Assembly (NCBI GenBank): GCA_012934845.2
Contig: WNNJ02001245.1
Location: forward strand, 27,644 to 91,643
Direction of reading: 5' to 3'
DNA from: Pomphorhynchus laevis
Lineage: Eukaryota; Acanthocephala; Palaeacanthocephala; Echinorhynchida; Pomphorhynchidae
DNA: 64,000 nucleotides
The position numbers were made by a program, and so were the translations under genes. The notes under the pieces were generated by a model. It had not been told where the DNA came from and did no database searches. It saw only the letters and a program-made list of their open reading frames with translations. This document shows, piece after piece, positions 34,276 to 45,161 of this stretch (position 1 is the stretch's first letter; every line of letters begins with the position of its first letter).

Positions 34276-35909
34276 TTACTCACAATCGTTTTCGTTTACA
34301 CTTATATTGTACATTGTACACGGAAGAAGCAAACATAAAATCAGAAAACAGAACAACAGGAAAGTACAATGTCACAGTTTGAAACCGTGTTCAGTGTTTA
34401 AACTTTTGTCGGTCATGAGCTGACCTATCCAAAATTGCTCTACTTTCCTGCGGTCGTAGTTGTCACTAACAGCTGTGATTAATGTTGTGACCATATAGTG
34501 ATTTGGATTTTCTATCATATGTCTGACAGCACCGTCGTTATTTAAGCGTGCAGCTGTTAATATACAGATGCTCCGAGAAATGCTGTCAACCGTACTTCGG
34601 TCAAACAAATTTGAGATTCAAGGTGATATATACAAGCAGATGGAAGGTACTGCGATGGGTAGCCTTGTTGCTCCATCATATGCAGGTCTATACGTCGCGA
34701 GCATTGAAGAAGCCTTCTTTTCCACACAAGAATTCAAACCGTCGACGTGGATGAGATATGTCGATGACATATTTTTGATTTGGTAACATGGCAGAACGAA
34801 GTTGGACATGTTTATCAAGGCTCTCAACGGATTCAGTGAATTAAAGTTCACTATGACTGAACCAAATAACGGACGGGTCGCATTTCTCGATGTGGATATG
34901 TATGTCGACACTCATGGACTATGGCAGACGACTATGCACACGAAATTCGAAGGTACGAGATCTCTTATACACGCCATCAGTGCTCACGCTCCTAAAGTAA
35001 AGCGACTCATAATTCGAAATGAGATGATCCGAGCAAAGAAACTATGCTCTACTGATAGTGAATTTCTACGAAACTCATCAAATATGCGTAAAGAGTTTAT
35101 GGAAAGAGGGTACTCGGGTAGACTAGTCGAGAGGCAGTACCGAGAAGTTTCAGCGATGCAACTTCACGATCTTTTAAATATTCGGGAAAGAACACAATCG
35201 AATGACAACATATTCAATTGTACTGTCACCTTTCATCCAGCAATAATACGCATTCAGAAGGATATCAACAGTGCTGTCAATAATTTGTCAGCTGACCAAC
35301 AACAGATCATCCTTAGACCACGCATCGGATTCAAAGGGGAACTATCAATTCACAATATTGTCGCTCCAACTCGGAAAACAAACAGAATAACAGGCAACAT
35401 AAGTGGAGCATGTGGTCGTGACGCTGCAAATGTTGTCGCTAAATGACAAGCACAACCACATTTAAAAGCTCAATCACAAACTCGATGTATAGAGTAAAAT
35501 GTGAATAAACATGCCAGACAAAAGGCGCAGTGTATATACACGAGTGTATATGCTGTCCCACCCAGTATGTAGGTCAAACAGGATCATCGTTCAACATCAG
35601 GGCCAACAACCGAAGGACCGACTTAACAGCTGCACGCTTAAATAACGACGGTGCTGTCAGACATATGATAGAAAATCCAAATCACTATATGGTCACAACA
35701 TTAATCACAGCTGTTAGTGACAACTACGACCGCAGGAAAGTAAAGCAATTTTGGATAGGTCAGCTCATGACCGACAAAAGTTTAAACACTGAACACGGTT
35801 TCAAACTGTGACATTGTACTTTCCTGTTGTTCTGTCTTCTGATTTTATGTTTGCTTCTTCCGTGTACAATGTACAATATAAGTGTAAACGAAAACGATTG
35901 TGAGTAACA

Positions 35910-35972
35910 CTGATAATTTGTAAACTGAAGAAGGGGAAATCCCGAAAGCTATTTTTGCTAATAACAAATTAA
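35910..35972 (+). ncRNA. Hammerhead-like ribozyme in Penelope terminus
   Basis: CTGAAGA (35925-35931, fits CUGANGA), one extra A, stem II ggg/ccc with a short loop, GAAA (35944-35947), a 2-bp stem III gc/gc with a 7-nt loop, then TA as the UH cleavage dinucleotide (35959-35960). Stem I is aatttgt upstream with acaaatt downstream, 7 bp, set off from the core by a small internal loop. Type I hammerheads with weak stem III are known from Penelope-like elements, where they may act as dimers. Confidence 0.6.
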
Positions 35973-36159
35973 ATTTTCGTTTGCTCGATTTGAAAATCTA
36001 TTAATATATATAAACTACCTGAAGTAGTTTATAAATTGATTATAATTTATACTTACAATATATATAGTCAAGCATCCGAAAGTTTGATCCTCTGGTTGTT
36101 TATGATGGTCTGCATTGCAAATTGTTGGATTTAAGAGCTAACGCCACCAACAATTTAAG

Positions 36160-36275
36160 CTAGATGTCGGAAATGCATTTTCACAATGTCACAGAGGCAG
36201 CCGAAACGGCGTGTGATAGTTCATCTTACTGACGATGGCTGCCGGCTATCACATGACCGTCTAGGAGTGATGAGA
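36160..36275 (+). ncRNA. Rearranged hammerhead-like element, copy Q3
   Basis: The best of three copies: ggcagcc (36196-36202), GAAA (36203-36206), cgg, then tcatctta (36221-36228), CTGACGA (36229-36235, fits CUGANGA), ggctgcc (36237-36243), ccg (36257-36259), GTC ending 36261, taggagtga (36262-36270). Stem II is a perfect 7 bp and stem I is 8 bp with one bulge and a G-U pair. An extra hairpin (gtgtgatag/ctatcac) extends stem III. Strand order is GAAA, CUGANGA, UH, the reverse cyclic order of a canonical hammerhead. Confidence 0.5.
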
Positions 36276-36618
36276 GTTTGCAGACTGAAGAATATGCTCG
36301 ATTCGAACACTTACTTAAAGATACGGAAAGAATTGCTATTCGCAATCTCGAGCAATACCGATTCAAACGAAACTCTAATTATATATAACGCCAAATTGAT
36401 TCACGACTAGAATGCAAACAAACGATTAAGAAATATAGGAAATAGGATCTATAAGGGTGATATTTTATATTCGCTCGCCTTAAATTATTTATTGTTGTAA
36501 TGCAATGTGAGTATCACAAATAGGATTCGATTGTGTAAATCAAGCATTGTAACAACTATTGCAAAATCATTTTTCTTTTTAATTTTTCATAAAAAATCTA
36601 ATTTTTATTTAAAAATAC

Positions 36619-36787
36619 CTATAGAGGTCGTTGCAAGTTTGGCGAATGTCAATGCCGCTTGCTGTCCAGCTAAACTATTAGTTGAACGCAATCCCTTATT
36701 AATAATCTTGGTAATTCGATACGTATCCAGTTCATTAACTGATGAAAATTTTCCAATTATTGAAAGAATTATTCTCGATGCAGATGG
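36619..36787 (-). CDS. Helical-repeat host gene, exon
   Basis: Acceptor cattttaag before 36787 and donor gtattt after 36619. It encodes PSASRIILSIIGKFSSVNEL, DTYRITKIINKGLRSTNSLA, GQQAALTFAKLATTSIG: two to three amphipathic helices. It starts in phase 0, matching the end of exon 38734-38999, and ends in phase 1. Confidence 0.7.
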
Positions 36788-37915
36788 CTTAAAATGACAA
36801 TTTATTTCTTTAATTTTTAAATTTATTTTAAAAATACAATATTTTTATAATAAGAAACTATTAAATATATTAACACATAGCTAGATCTTTTGTTATTTAC
36901 ATTTATCCTGTTTGTAAACTCGTTACCAAATTAATAGTAACACATTTAAGTCGTGTGCAAATATGATTTTCTGAAACGAATTTAGATGTAAATTAATTTT
37001 AATCACGGATACCATTTTAATTGTAATTAATAAGGAATCGGCAAATTAACACAATCGATAAATAAAAAAGAGCATTTTGGATTTACAATTAAAATAATTT
37101 TAACTCAAAATTAAATTGTTCAATCAAATTATAAGACAACAATTACTATTTTGATAAAAATCGTCACATTTCTTGCGCTAACTCAATTTTATCTTAAATT
37201 TTAACAAGCGGATGAAACAACGTTTGGTTACCTTAACCACATTATGTAATTACCTTTATAGCATTCACTTAAAGCAAATTTTATTAAATCATTTAAATGG
37301 TATTGTTTAAAAGTATTGCATGGAATTTTACAATAATTTTTTATTTTTATTAAATAGAAAATGAAACATGTCAGGGAGAATATCTTAGTGATATTTTATG
37401 GTTCACATTTATAACAGATCCGAAATTATTCTAACATAATATTCATTGTGATCGAATAAAGATACGATATCTTTGGAGAGATGCCTTCTGATTCTTCCGT
37501 GTTTAAATTTGAACAGTTCATTGATTGCAATAGTTACACAAAAAAAACACTGTTTTTTTTTCTATAAAAGAACATTGTTCATGTAATAGCAAATCGATAT
37601 AAATTTATTTTTTCTGTGTGCTTGGACATTTCAACAATTGTACATATTCTTAAACGAGTAATTTAATTTATACTCGATTCTTTAATTATTTGGTTCAGAA
37701 AACTTGTTAATGGCAAAACTTTTGATCATCAAAAATAATAAAAGGATAATTTGTCATATTAAATTCAGGTCGATCAATTCAAATTACATAATTTACAATT
37801 TTGTTAATTTTTTTAAATTAAAATTCGAAAATTAAAAATACTAAATTTGAAATTATAAAAGTAATATAAAAATAAAATATAATTGCAAAATACTTAATTA
37901 ATTTATAATACATTA

Positions 37916-38018
37916 AACCCTCTATCAAGGATAGAGGGTTGTTGTTATTATTTCGTAATAACAACAAAATATTGTTATTTACCTACTAGTTCCCATATAA
38001 GGGAACTAGTAGGTAAAT
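37916..38018. repeat. Three consecutive perfect hairpins
   Basis: Three adjacent fold-backs: aaccctctatc/gatagagggtt (37916-37940), gttgttatta/taataacaac (about 37938-37963) and atttacctactagttccc with its mirror (37977-38018, 18-bp arms, loop atataa). No coding sequence is involved. Confidence 0.9.
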
Positions 38019-38733
38019 ACATTTAATCGATTTTATAAACTTAAATCAAGCAGTGAGGCTTATTAAAATCATTTTTGAATACATTTATATCTATATATGC
38101 CTTCATCGTATACGCCTTATACGCCTTAGGATAATTTCATGAAAGTTTGACAATACGACTTGAGATTATCTTACCGGGCAATTCTTTGATATTTGGGGAG
38201 AAAAGCAATTTAATATCAACGTTGTTGTCTTAATCTTTGCTGTTTGTGCATTATTTGACTGTTACATTTATTCTCCCGGCCAATAGGCATTTCAGGGTAA
38301 GCAATTATCTCAACATTACTGTTTTTTTGTTATAATAACACAATAAAGCAGGTAAATTATGTATTTAAAACAAATAATTATTCCAGATCATTAGGGTTTA
38401 AAATAAACGTTTAGGATATTTCAGATTATTCAAAAATCTCGGACACTGAGATGGTCACTGAGATTAGTTAACAAGTCAAATATATTATTACAGTTCTCAC
38501 GTTGGTAAAATACCTTTTAAAACTAACATTAGCTGGCACATGAATGTAATTTTATCAGACATACATATCTTCATTAATATATATGTTATGTATTGTAGTA
38601 TTGTATGTTATATTTTAAATATTAAATCTATGTTGAGAGTGTTTTCCTTGTGATATCTCCTTTTAAACATATTAAGATAGCATATTTAAGGTTAGTAAAT
38701 AGTTGTTAAAATTTTCAAATAAAAGTCACTCAC

Positions 38734-38999
38734 TTTGCATGAAATTGAAACGGAATCCAAAATATCTAAGAACTTCTCATTTTGTAGTAAGTTTACGAAA
38801 TCGACAGGAAAATCCGACCAACAGCGATCAATTATATACAACGTTTTAACTACAATGTATGGATCTGAATCGTGCAATAGCAATATCAAGTTATCAGTAA
38901 CGTATGAGTTATCAATCTTTTCTCTCTTGTTTTTATACTGAATATTTATCAAAATATTTTGAAGGAAATCCTTCTTACATTGAGTAAATGCGCATAATG
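38734..38999 (-). CDS. Helical-repeat (ARM/HEAT-like) host gene, first visible exon
   Basis: Acceptor tttatttttag before 38999 and donor gtgagt after 38734. It encodes ALCAFTQCKKDFLQNILINI, LILLLHDSDPYIVVKTLYII, DRCWSDFPVDFVNLLQNEKF and LDILDSVSISCK. The gene continues on the minus strand through 36787-36619, 32706-32460, 17664-17491, 15684-15532 and probably 15366-15292. Phases agree at four of the five junctions. All exons give strings of amphipathic helices without signal peptide or membrane segments, like ARM/HEAT scaffold proteins, but I cannot name the protein. Introns range from 165 bp to nearly 15 kb and hold LINE, PLE and satellite insertions. The 5' end is not seen. Confidence 0.7.
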
Positions 39000-39009
39000 C
39001 TAAAAATAA

Positions 39010-40750
39010 ATTATAGTATTAAGTTAAACATACAGTTTTAATATATAATTTTTTAATCTAAAATGGTGATTTATATTTTAAAGTACATAGTAAGTGATTA
39101 TAAAATATGTTTTGCAAACCGATTGAAAGAATTGATCGAAAATCAATATTTTGAATCAACATTTATTTTGACATCACATCATATTTTTCATGATTTTTCA
39201 TAGCACATAATATTATATACTTTGTATTGCTTCCTCCTTATAAAAATATATGTATCGATAAAAAAATATATTGATCGATATTTTGGCCGATTCTTACAAA
39301 ACGAATAGTCAAATATCTTTATTTTCACGTGTTTTTTTGTACTGCTCTCTTTCCTTAGAAACTCGTAAGTGTCTGTTAGTTCTTGAACCCTTTTAGCCTA
39401 ACCACCTGTTTATAGATGGCACAGGTTTTAAATTGCATAAACTATTAATTCAGGTATTTGAAATCTTTATAAAATTTGTAAGAATTGCTATGATTGTAAG
39501 CACAAAGAAAGCAAATAAATTTCGGAGAGTTTTTATTGTAAAAATTTGAAAGTACATCCAATCATAACTAGAAAAATAGAAACAGTTAAATGTCGTGTAT
39601 CAGTTTTAGTAATTTATAAAAAGAGTTTGTTAATGGCTAAACGCAATTTAGTACAAATATTCATATTTTGTGAATATCACAAAATATTTTCGGGCGAGAT
39701 TGACGTGGAAGCAAATAATAATCTCCGTTACTATTTGTGTTCAAGAACAGAAACAGTACTCGATAATCAGTTACTTTGGGCTTCAATCTTTGATCTAATA
39801 TATGGTTGAAAAGGATATGATATTTGGACTTTGGTGAATGAGGATATGTATTTAATCCTTTGTGATGAGGATTGGCAATTTGCGTAACCTGACAGTTTTA
39901 ACGAAACATATAACTTTTCATCCATAAACGAAGATCAAACTAACAAGGCTTTCAGCAAATATTGTTTCATGATTAAAATACATTCTCGTTAATATTACTT
40001 AACCCATTGACATAGCCATATGTTGTTTTATTGTAGTTCGAAATTGTACCGCTTAGAGCATTCTAATTTTATGAATTTAATGACATTAATGTGTCATTAA
40101 CGTGTCGTTAATGACTCATTAATGGACTGTTGCTACTGCAATGCATTACAATTGCTTAATAATCATCACACAATTTAATTTTTGCAAATTTAACTAAGCT
40201 TTATTTGCTTTAGGAAATCAAAGTTTAGGTTTTTAAACGTAATATGCATCAAAGCTTCATACTATTCAATGAAGTTTATATGTGGTTTTAAATCTTATTT
40301 ACTCTGTTCATACTATTCATACTATTCTGTAAATACAAGTAACTTCGTCTATTAATTTATTGTATTCGATTAACATTTATATAATATTAATAATATTAAT
40401 TAATATTAATAATTTAATTTGTTGTTAGTAAACAACTTATTAGCTTTTAAAACTAAAACGTTTTACCGTTTAATCTAATAGTTATTTATATTTATTTTGT
40501 TTTGACTAAAAACAAAATGCTGGTAAATCTAGCAAACACAAATTGTATTTAAGCCCATAGATGAAATGTATGTCAGTCTTTAGCATAATTTTTTTACATT
40601 AATTTACCATAATATAAATTATAGAACTATAAAAGTTCTATAATGTTACTAATAATGCTCATAATATTCAATATTCAATAAAAAACTGCAATTTGAACTA
40701 TAAACTATTTACATTTAAACTACAATTTGTTAACGCAAACAAGTTAACGA
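39010..40750. other. AT-rich region, no gene recognised
   Basis: A plus-strand frame at 39546-39809 ends LRYYLCSRTETVLDNQLLWA but has no recognised family or clear splice sites. It may be an old element remnant. A perfect hairpin lies at about 40617-40643 (attatagaact and its mirror). Confidence 0.4.
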
Positions 40751-40759
40751 GTTATCGAG

Positions 40760-41660
40760 ACGTCGTGTTCCAGGTTTTGTAGTACCAAGTATCTCTTGAT
40801 GAAATTTCTTTGTTGCTATTCATCCTCGTTATGGATGCCGGATCCAACAATCTAAACAGACAGTTTTCGTGGACGATTCTATATGCTGATGACGTCATGC
40901 TTGCGTCCGTAGATAAAGATTACCTCCAACAACAAATAAACAGCTGGAGAAATCGACTCAAGCAGTTCGGTCTACACATGAACGCGCGTAAAACGGAATA
41001 CCTGACCACAAATATGAATGATGATCAGCCACTACAGTTTGGAAGGCACACACTGAACCAAACAACTGCGTTTAAATACCTTGGCTCTACCATAGCGGCA
41101 GATGATAAGCTACACGCAGAGGTCTCTTCTCGAGGAAATGCAGCCTGGATGATATGGAGGTCAGTTACAGGTATTTTCTGCGATCCAAAGATAAAAGATC
41201 GACTGAAGTCGAAAATTTATAAAACTGTAATACGACCTGTGGTCCTCTACGGTGCTGAATGTTGGCCGATATCAAAATATGAAGAACGCAAAAGTTGCCG
41301 CAATGCCTACAAAGATGCTCCGATAAACAGCAGGAACAACCTTAAAGGATCATGTCCGGAACGAAGAAATAAGGAACCATTTTGGCGTTGTGCCGATAAT
41401 TGAGAAACTTCGCGAAAGGCGACTACAATGGTACGACAAGGTTATCCGAGCAAGCGAACGCCAACCAGCAAATAAGTCTATCGCCGTGACAGTGGATGGA
41501 AAGTGTCCGATAGGAAGGCCGAAACTGCGATGGATAGACGTCATATGTCATGATTTGATGACATGGAAATCAAAGACACCCTCTATATAGGCAAGTGGAG
41601 GAAACTCTCAAAAGCAGCGGACCCCGTCCCTACACGAGAAAGACGCTAAAGAAAAAGAAT
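40760..41660 (+). mobile_element. RTE-type LINE fragment, RT to C-terminus
   Basis: The frame at 40810-41403 contains WTILYADDVMLASVDKDYLQ (motif C, YADD intact), RLKQFGLHMNARKTEYLTTN, AFKYLGSTIAADDKLHAEVS, and KSKIYKTVIRPVVLYGAECW. A second frame, 41390-41590, gives KLRERRLQWYDKVIRASE, CPIGRPKLRWIDVICHDLM. The order and wording are typical of RTE ORF2. One frame change near 41300-41390 breaks it. The 5' part including motif A is missing. Confidence 0.9.
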
Positions 41661-41664
41661 AAGA

Positions 41665-44600
41665 ATTTGTTAGCGCAAACATCTACATTTAAATAACAGA
41701 TGCATGCTAATAATATTTTATTATAATATTTTCTCGTTGTTCAACTAGGAAAGGCAGCGTACATGCTCGAGTCAGCACACGACAATTACTTACTTGTTTT
41801 TAATATTATTTTCCTTGTAGGAATAATTTTATTTTTTATAATTATATAATTATAATATCATTATGATTATTATGTTAATTACAGATGAATATTAAGCTGA
41901 AGTTTATATATTTTATATAAACATATATATTTTATATATTTGATACAAATATTTTATAATGTGTAATAATGTGCAAGCAAAATGAACAACTTTATGTCTT
42001 TGTGGTGTTCAATTGCATTCTGTGGTTTGTAAACGAGGCCAGAACTGATGCACCATTGCCATTTGCATTGCAGTATCTATGCATTGCGTTAGGAAAGAAT
42101 CGCCTCGCGGGTCATCTACAAATCGGCGAAGCTTTTTGAGGACAAACGGAAGAAGTTAGATGCTTCCTTCTCTATCGCACCAGTGGTTTCAATGGCTATG
42201 AATATTTACTTTATGAAATTTTTTAAAGTTAATAATTTTAGAAGCCGCAATTTTAGCTTCTAAGTAACATACAGACTTTTACCTACGCTGTGAATTTAAA
42301 CTATGTTTTTAAATTATTGCTTTCTTTTGTAGATCAATGTTGATTTACAACATCAGATTAATATTAATTATTAGATTTTTATCGTTAGATTATCCTTATT
42401 ACCTGAACGATAAGAGAATCCTGAAAATAGCAATTTGATATTAAATAAAGTAATAGCTAAAATCGTTGATACATTTAATGTAGTATTGTGAATTGTAAAT
42501 TTATAGAATAGTAAATTATCACACATCTTTAATCTACAAATTTTATGAATTAATCCTGAACATAATTAATATTATGTTCAGGATCTATTAATTACGGCAA
42601 ATGTTAAAGCACTAAAAATTAAATAATTTTGTTAGAAATTATTTAATTTAAAAATAATTTAATTTTAAAAATACACACTTTTCAAAAATAACAAAATTAT
42701 GAAAAAGAATACATTTGTTATTTTACAATTATTTTATAATTGTATTTGAGACATGAGAAATATGATATAATGTCATATACTACCTTGCTCTATTTTGCGA
42801 CTCATTCTATTTTATTAATCCAATTTTTTGTTTATCGATTTGAAAGCAATTTTACCTAAACGCTAACTTCGCAAAATGAATTTTAGATCAGGTAACTAGT
42901 GGCAACATTAATAATATTTTTACAGTGAAATTAACTAACGTTTCGTTGTCACGATTCAATGCAGATATATTTGTTTCTATTTGAAAAACAAAGATTTCTT
43001 TATTGTTTCTCTTATATTATAAAGTTATCTAAGAATTCTTAATTTTCTTTAAATGATAAAGAAAATAAAGAATTATTTTGCCACGCTATTTTGCCACACT
43101 ATCAAAAATAGCGTTAACAAAATATGATGACCTCTATTTCTTATTCGGACACATCGTATATTATTTATTAGATAATTCATAAAAATTAATTTTATTTTAA
43201 ATTTTATAAATTTTACCGATATATATAATAACATCTTAAATAATTTTTTATTTATTTTTATTATTTATCTTTATTTTTAATTTATAAAATACTTAGACTC
43301 AGTTAGCTGATCTGATTTGAATAGCAGCTGAACGAATATTATTCGGAATGAGCCAACTGATATTCGGAGTTACATTCGTGAACTTGAATATAATACACGT
43401 ACACGGAATATTTAACCATGAATTCTATTAAATTCCATTAAATATACAATTATTACATTTAATAAATCAATCTTTACTCGTGATTCATCAATTTATCTTT
43501 CGAAATTATCGATTTTTAATATTTTATACAAATTGTCTGGGTTATAATTGTCTTGATTATTCCTCGGTATTATTTGATTTAAAATAAGTTCTAATATCTT
43601 AAATGTTTTACAATCTTCCATAGGCCATTCTAATAATGTGAAACATAATACAACTTATAACTGAGACTCTTAAGATTTTAAATATTTTTAAATATTTTTT
43701 GAACAGATTAATTGTGTAATTTGGTATATAAGGCAAATATAAACCAGCATTTCGGCGACAAAGAGTTCAGCAGAAACAGTAACAGGACCTAAGCACGAAA
43801 TGTAGACGTGGTCTCACTGCTGATAAGATCCTTTCATGCTGATTAAAGAGTACAGTTATGCTGATAGGATTGAAAGAACCGCACGAGGATAATATGAAAC
43901 CGACAACTAAAGAATAACAGCATGAATTACTTTATCTATGAATAACAATATTAACAAATAATATAAATGTAAAATTTATAATTTTTTTATAAATGTAAAC
44001 AATATAAATAATATATTGCAAGTGGAAATATGTAGTTGCATTTAGCACACTATTAATGAGAATCGTGCAGTATAATACATTTTAATTCATAACTTATTTT
44101 CCCGTCAATTTTACAATCGACACTTGTTATTACTTATTTGCTATATTTTTATAAAATTTAATTTAGCAGCTACCATTTTTGACTACAAAAGAATCTATTG
44201 CGAATAGTTTGGTAGCAATATCATTTTTAAGATATTAGAAATAACAATTTAACAATCACAATGTTATTCTTAATTTCTTTTTAAAATGAGATATGAAGTT
44301 AAATATATTCTATGATTGATTACGATATGAATATAAGCCATTATTTTAATTGGAATTGATGTTTTATATTATCATATCATTGCTAGAATTCTGTATACAT
44401 CCAGAGATCGAGCACTGAAACAAATTTATATTTTGTGTAACTTAAGATGGCAAGTGTAGCTGCTGATAAATTGTAGAAACTTTACGAAAAAGAATCTTGG
44501 TTTTTAAATTTAAATCGAAAACTTGCTCAAAGAATCAAATAAATTTTTAGAAAATTTTTTATTAAGAAACCAACATTTCAATCTGAATCTAACCAAAACA

Positions 44601-44810
44601 AAGATTTTATGTTTAGTGAAATATTTAATAGATATTAATAATGTTTAAATATTATAAAATATTATTAAATATTATATTAATATTAATATTAAATATTTAA
44701 TAAGTGTTTAATTTCTTCAAATTAAAAGTTTTTCATGCATTGTAAAAATATACACTGAAGTCCTTGTAATTTAATGCAATAAGCAAAATGAATTCATAAG
44801 CAAATGTTGT
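41665..44810. other. AT-rich region with a Rep-1 copy, no gene seen
   Basis: A Rep-1 piece at about 43110-43320 runs from atgacctctatttcttattc to gactcagttagctgatctga. A perfect hairpin lies at 42553-42584 (atcctgaacataat and its mirror). At 43725-43920 a slightly GC-richer patch starts with tatataagg and reads non-coding. I see no supportable exon. Confidence 0.5.
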
Positions 44811-44813
44811 CGT

Positions 44814-45008
44814 CTAGACTTCCTTTTCATCTTTTTTGTTTTCAATTTTTGCGATTTCTTTGCATCTTTCGATTAAATTCATTTTCGATATTGATTGAAC
44901 TGGCCTGTTATAATCTTGTGGTAAATAAGTGGATCTGTGCCAAACATCAACCACTTTTTTATCGCATATAACGTAATATTGTTTATGCATCAGAGCGGTT
45001 GCATTCGC
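44814..45008 (-). CDS. D-serine dehydratase-like gene, last exon
   Basis: Acceptor attttgtag before 45008; stop TAG at 44816-44814. Encodes 64 residues: ANATALMHKQYYVICDKKVV, DVWHRSTYLPQDYNRPVQS and a Lys-rich tail. In the family this is the C-terminal segment after the conserved PNHxCAT motif, with a short strand and xxW ending. Here the motif, split by the intron, reads SPWK-ANAT. The His and Cys that bind zinc in characterised D-serine dehydratases are replaced by Lys and Asn. Phase 0 to the previous exon across a 47-bp intron. Confidence 0.85.
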   Translation of the reverse strand, partial: ANATALMHKQYYVICDKKVVDVWHRSTYLPQDYNRPVQSISKMNLIERCKEIAKIENKKDEKEV

Positions 45009-45055
45009 CTACAAAATTTACCTTAGAAAACAAGAGTATACAGTTTTAAGATTAC

Positions 45056-45161
45056 CTTCCATGGACTAATAAATAGTAATTTGCCTATTGGAAATTGGGA
45101 AAAATCTGTATCGCTTTTTGTCGATTTAATTATACCATGTTCTTGATATAAATGAGTTAAC
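45056..45161 (-). CDS. D-serine dehydratase-like gene, exon 7
   Basis: Acceptor gaattctag before 45161, donor gtaatc after 45056. Encodes exactly 35 residues after a split Arg codon: LTHLYQEHGIIKSTKSDTDF, SQFPIGKLLFISPWK. The LxQEHG block is a family signature. Alternative acceptors nearby do not restore the missing His/Cys. Confidence 0.85.

Larger units (their letters stand above)
34175..36008 (+). mobile_element. Penelope-type element with inverted terminal copy
   Basis: On the plus strand: an RT palm starting mid-gene (KQMEGTAMGSLVAPSYAGLY, then WMRYVDDIFLIW with the YVDD box; 34568-34786), a long C-terminal region (34802-35446: FTMTEPNNGRVAFLDVDMY, SAHAPKVKRLIIRNEMIRAK), and a GIY-YIG nuclease (35530-35811: HECICCPTQYVGQTGSSFNI). 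The last ~380 bp (35625-36008) recur inverted and almost identical at 34175-34562. Such inverted, truncated terminal copies are typical of Penelope insertions. The element is 5'-truncated and carries few breaks. The near identity of the arms suggests a young insertion. Confidence 0.9.

Noticed and set aside
36190-36275. HDV-like or twister ribozyme for element Q
   Set aside because: The nested pseudoknot could suggest these, but the conserved words are hammerhead core boxes and the HDV and twister signatures are absent.
43725-43920. Promoter or LTR-like patch beginning with tatataagg
   Set aside because: A TATA-like word alone in AT-rich DNA is weak evidence; no paired repeat or coding region follows.
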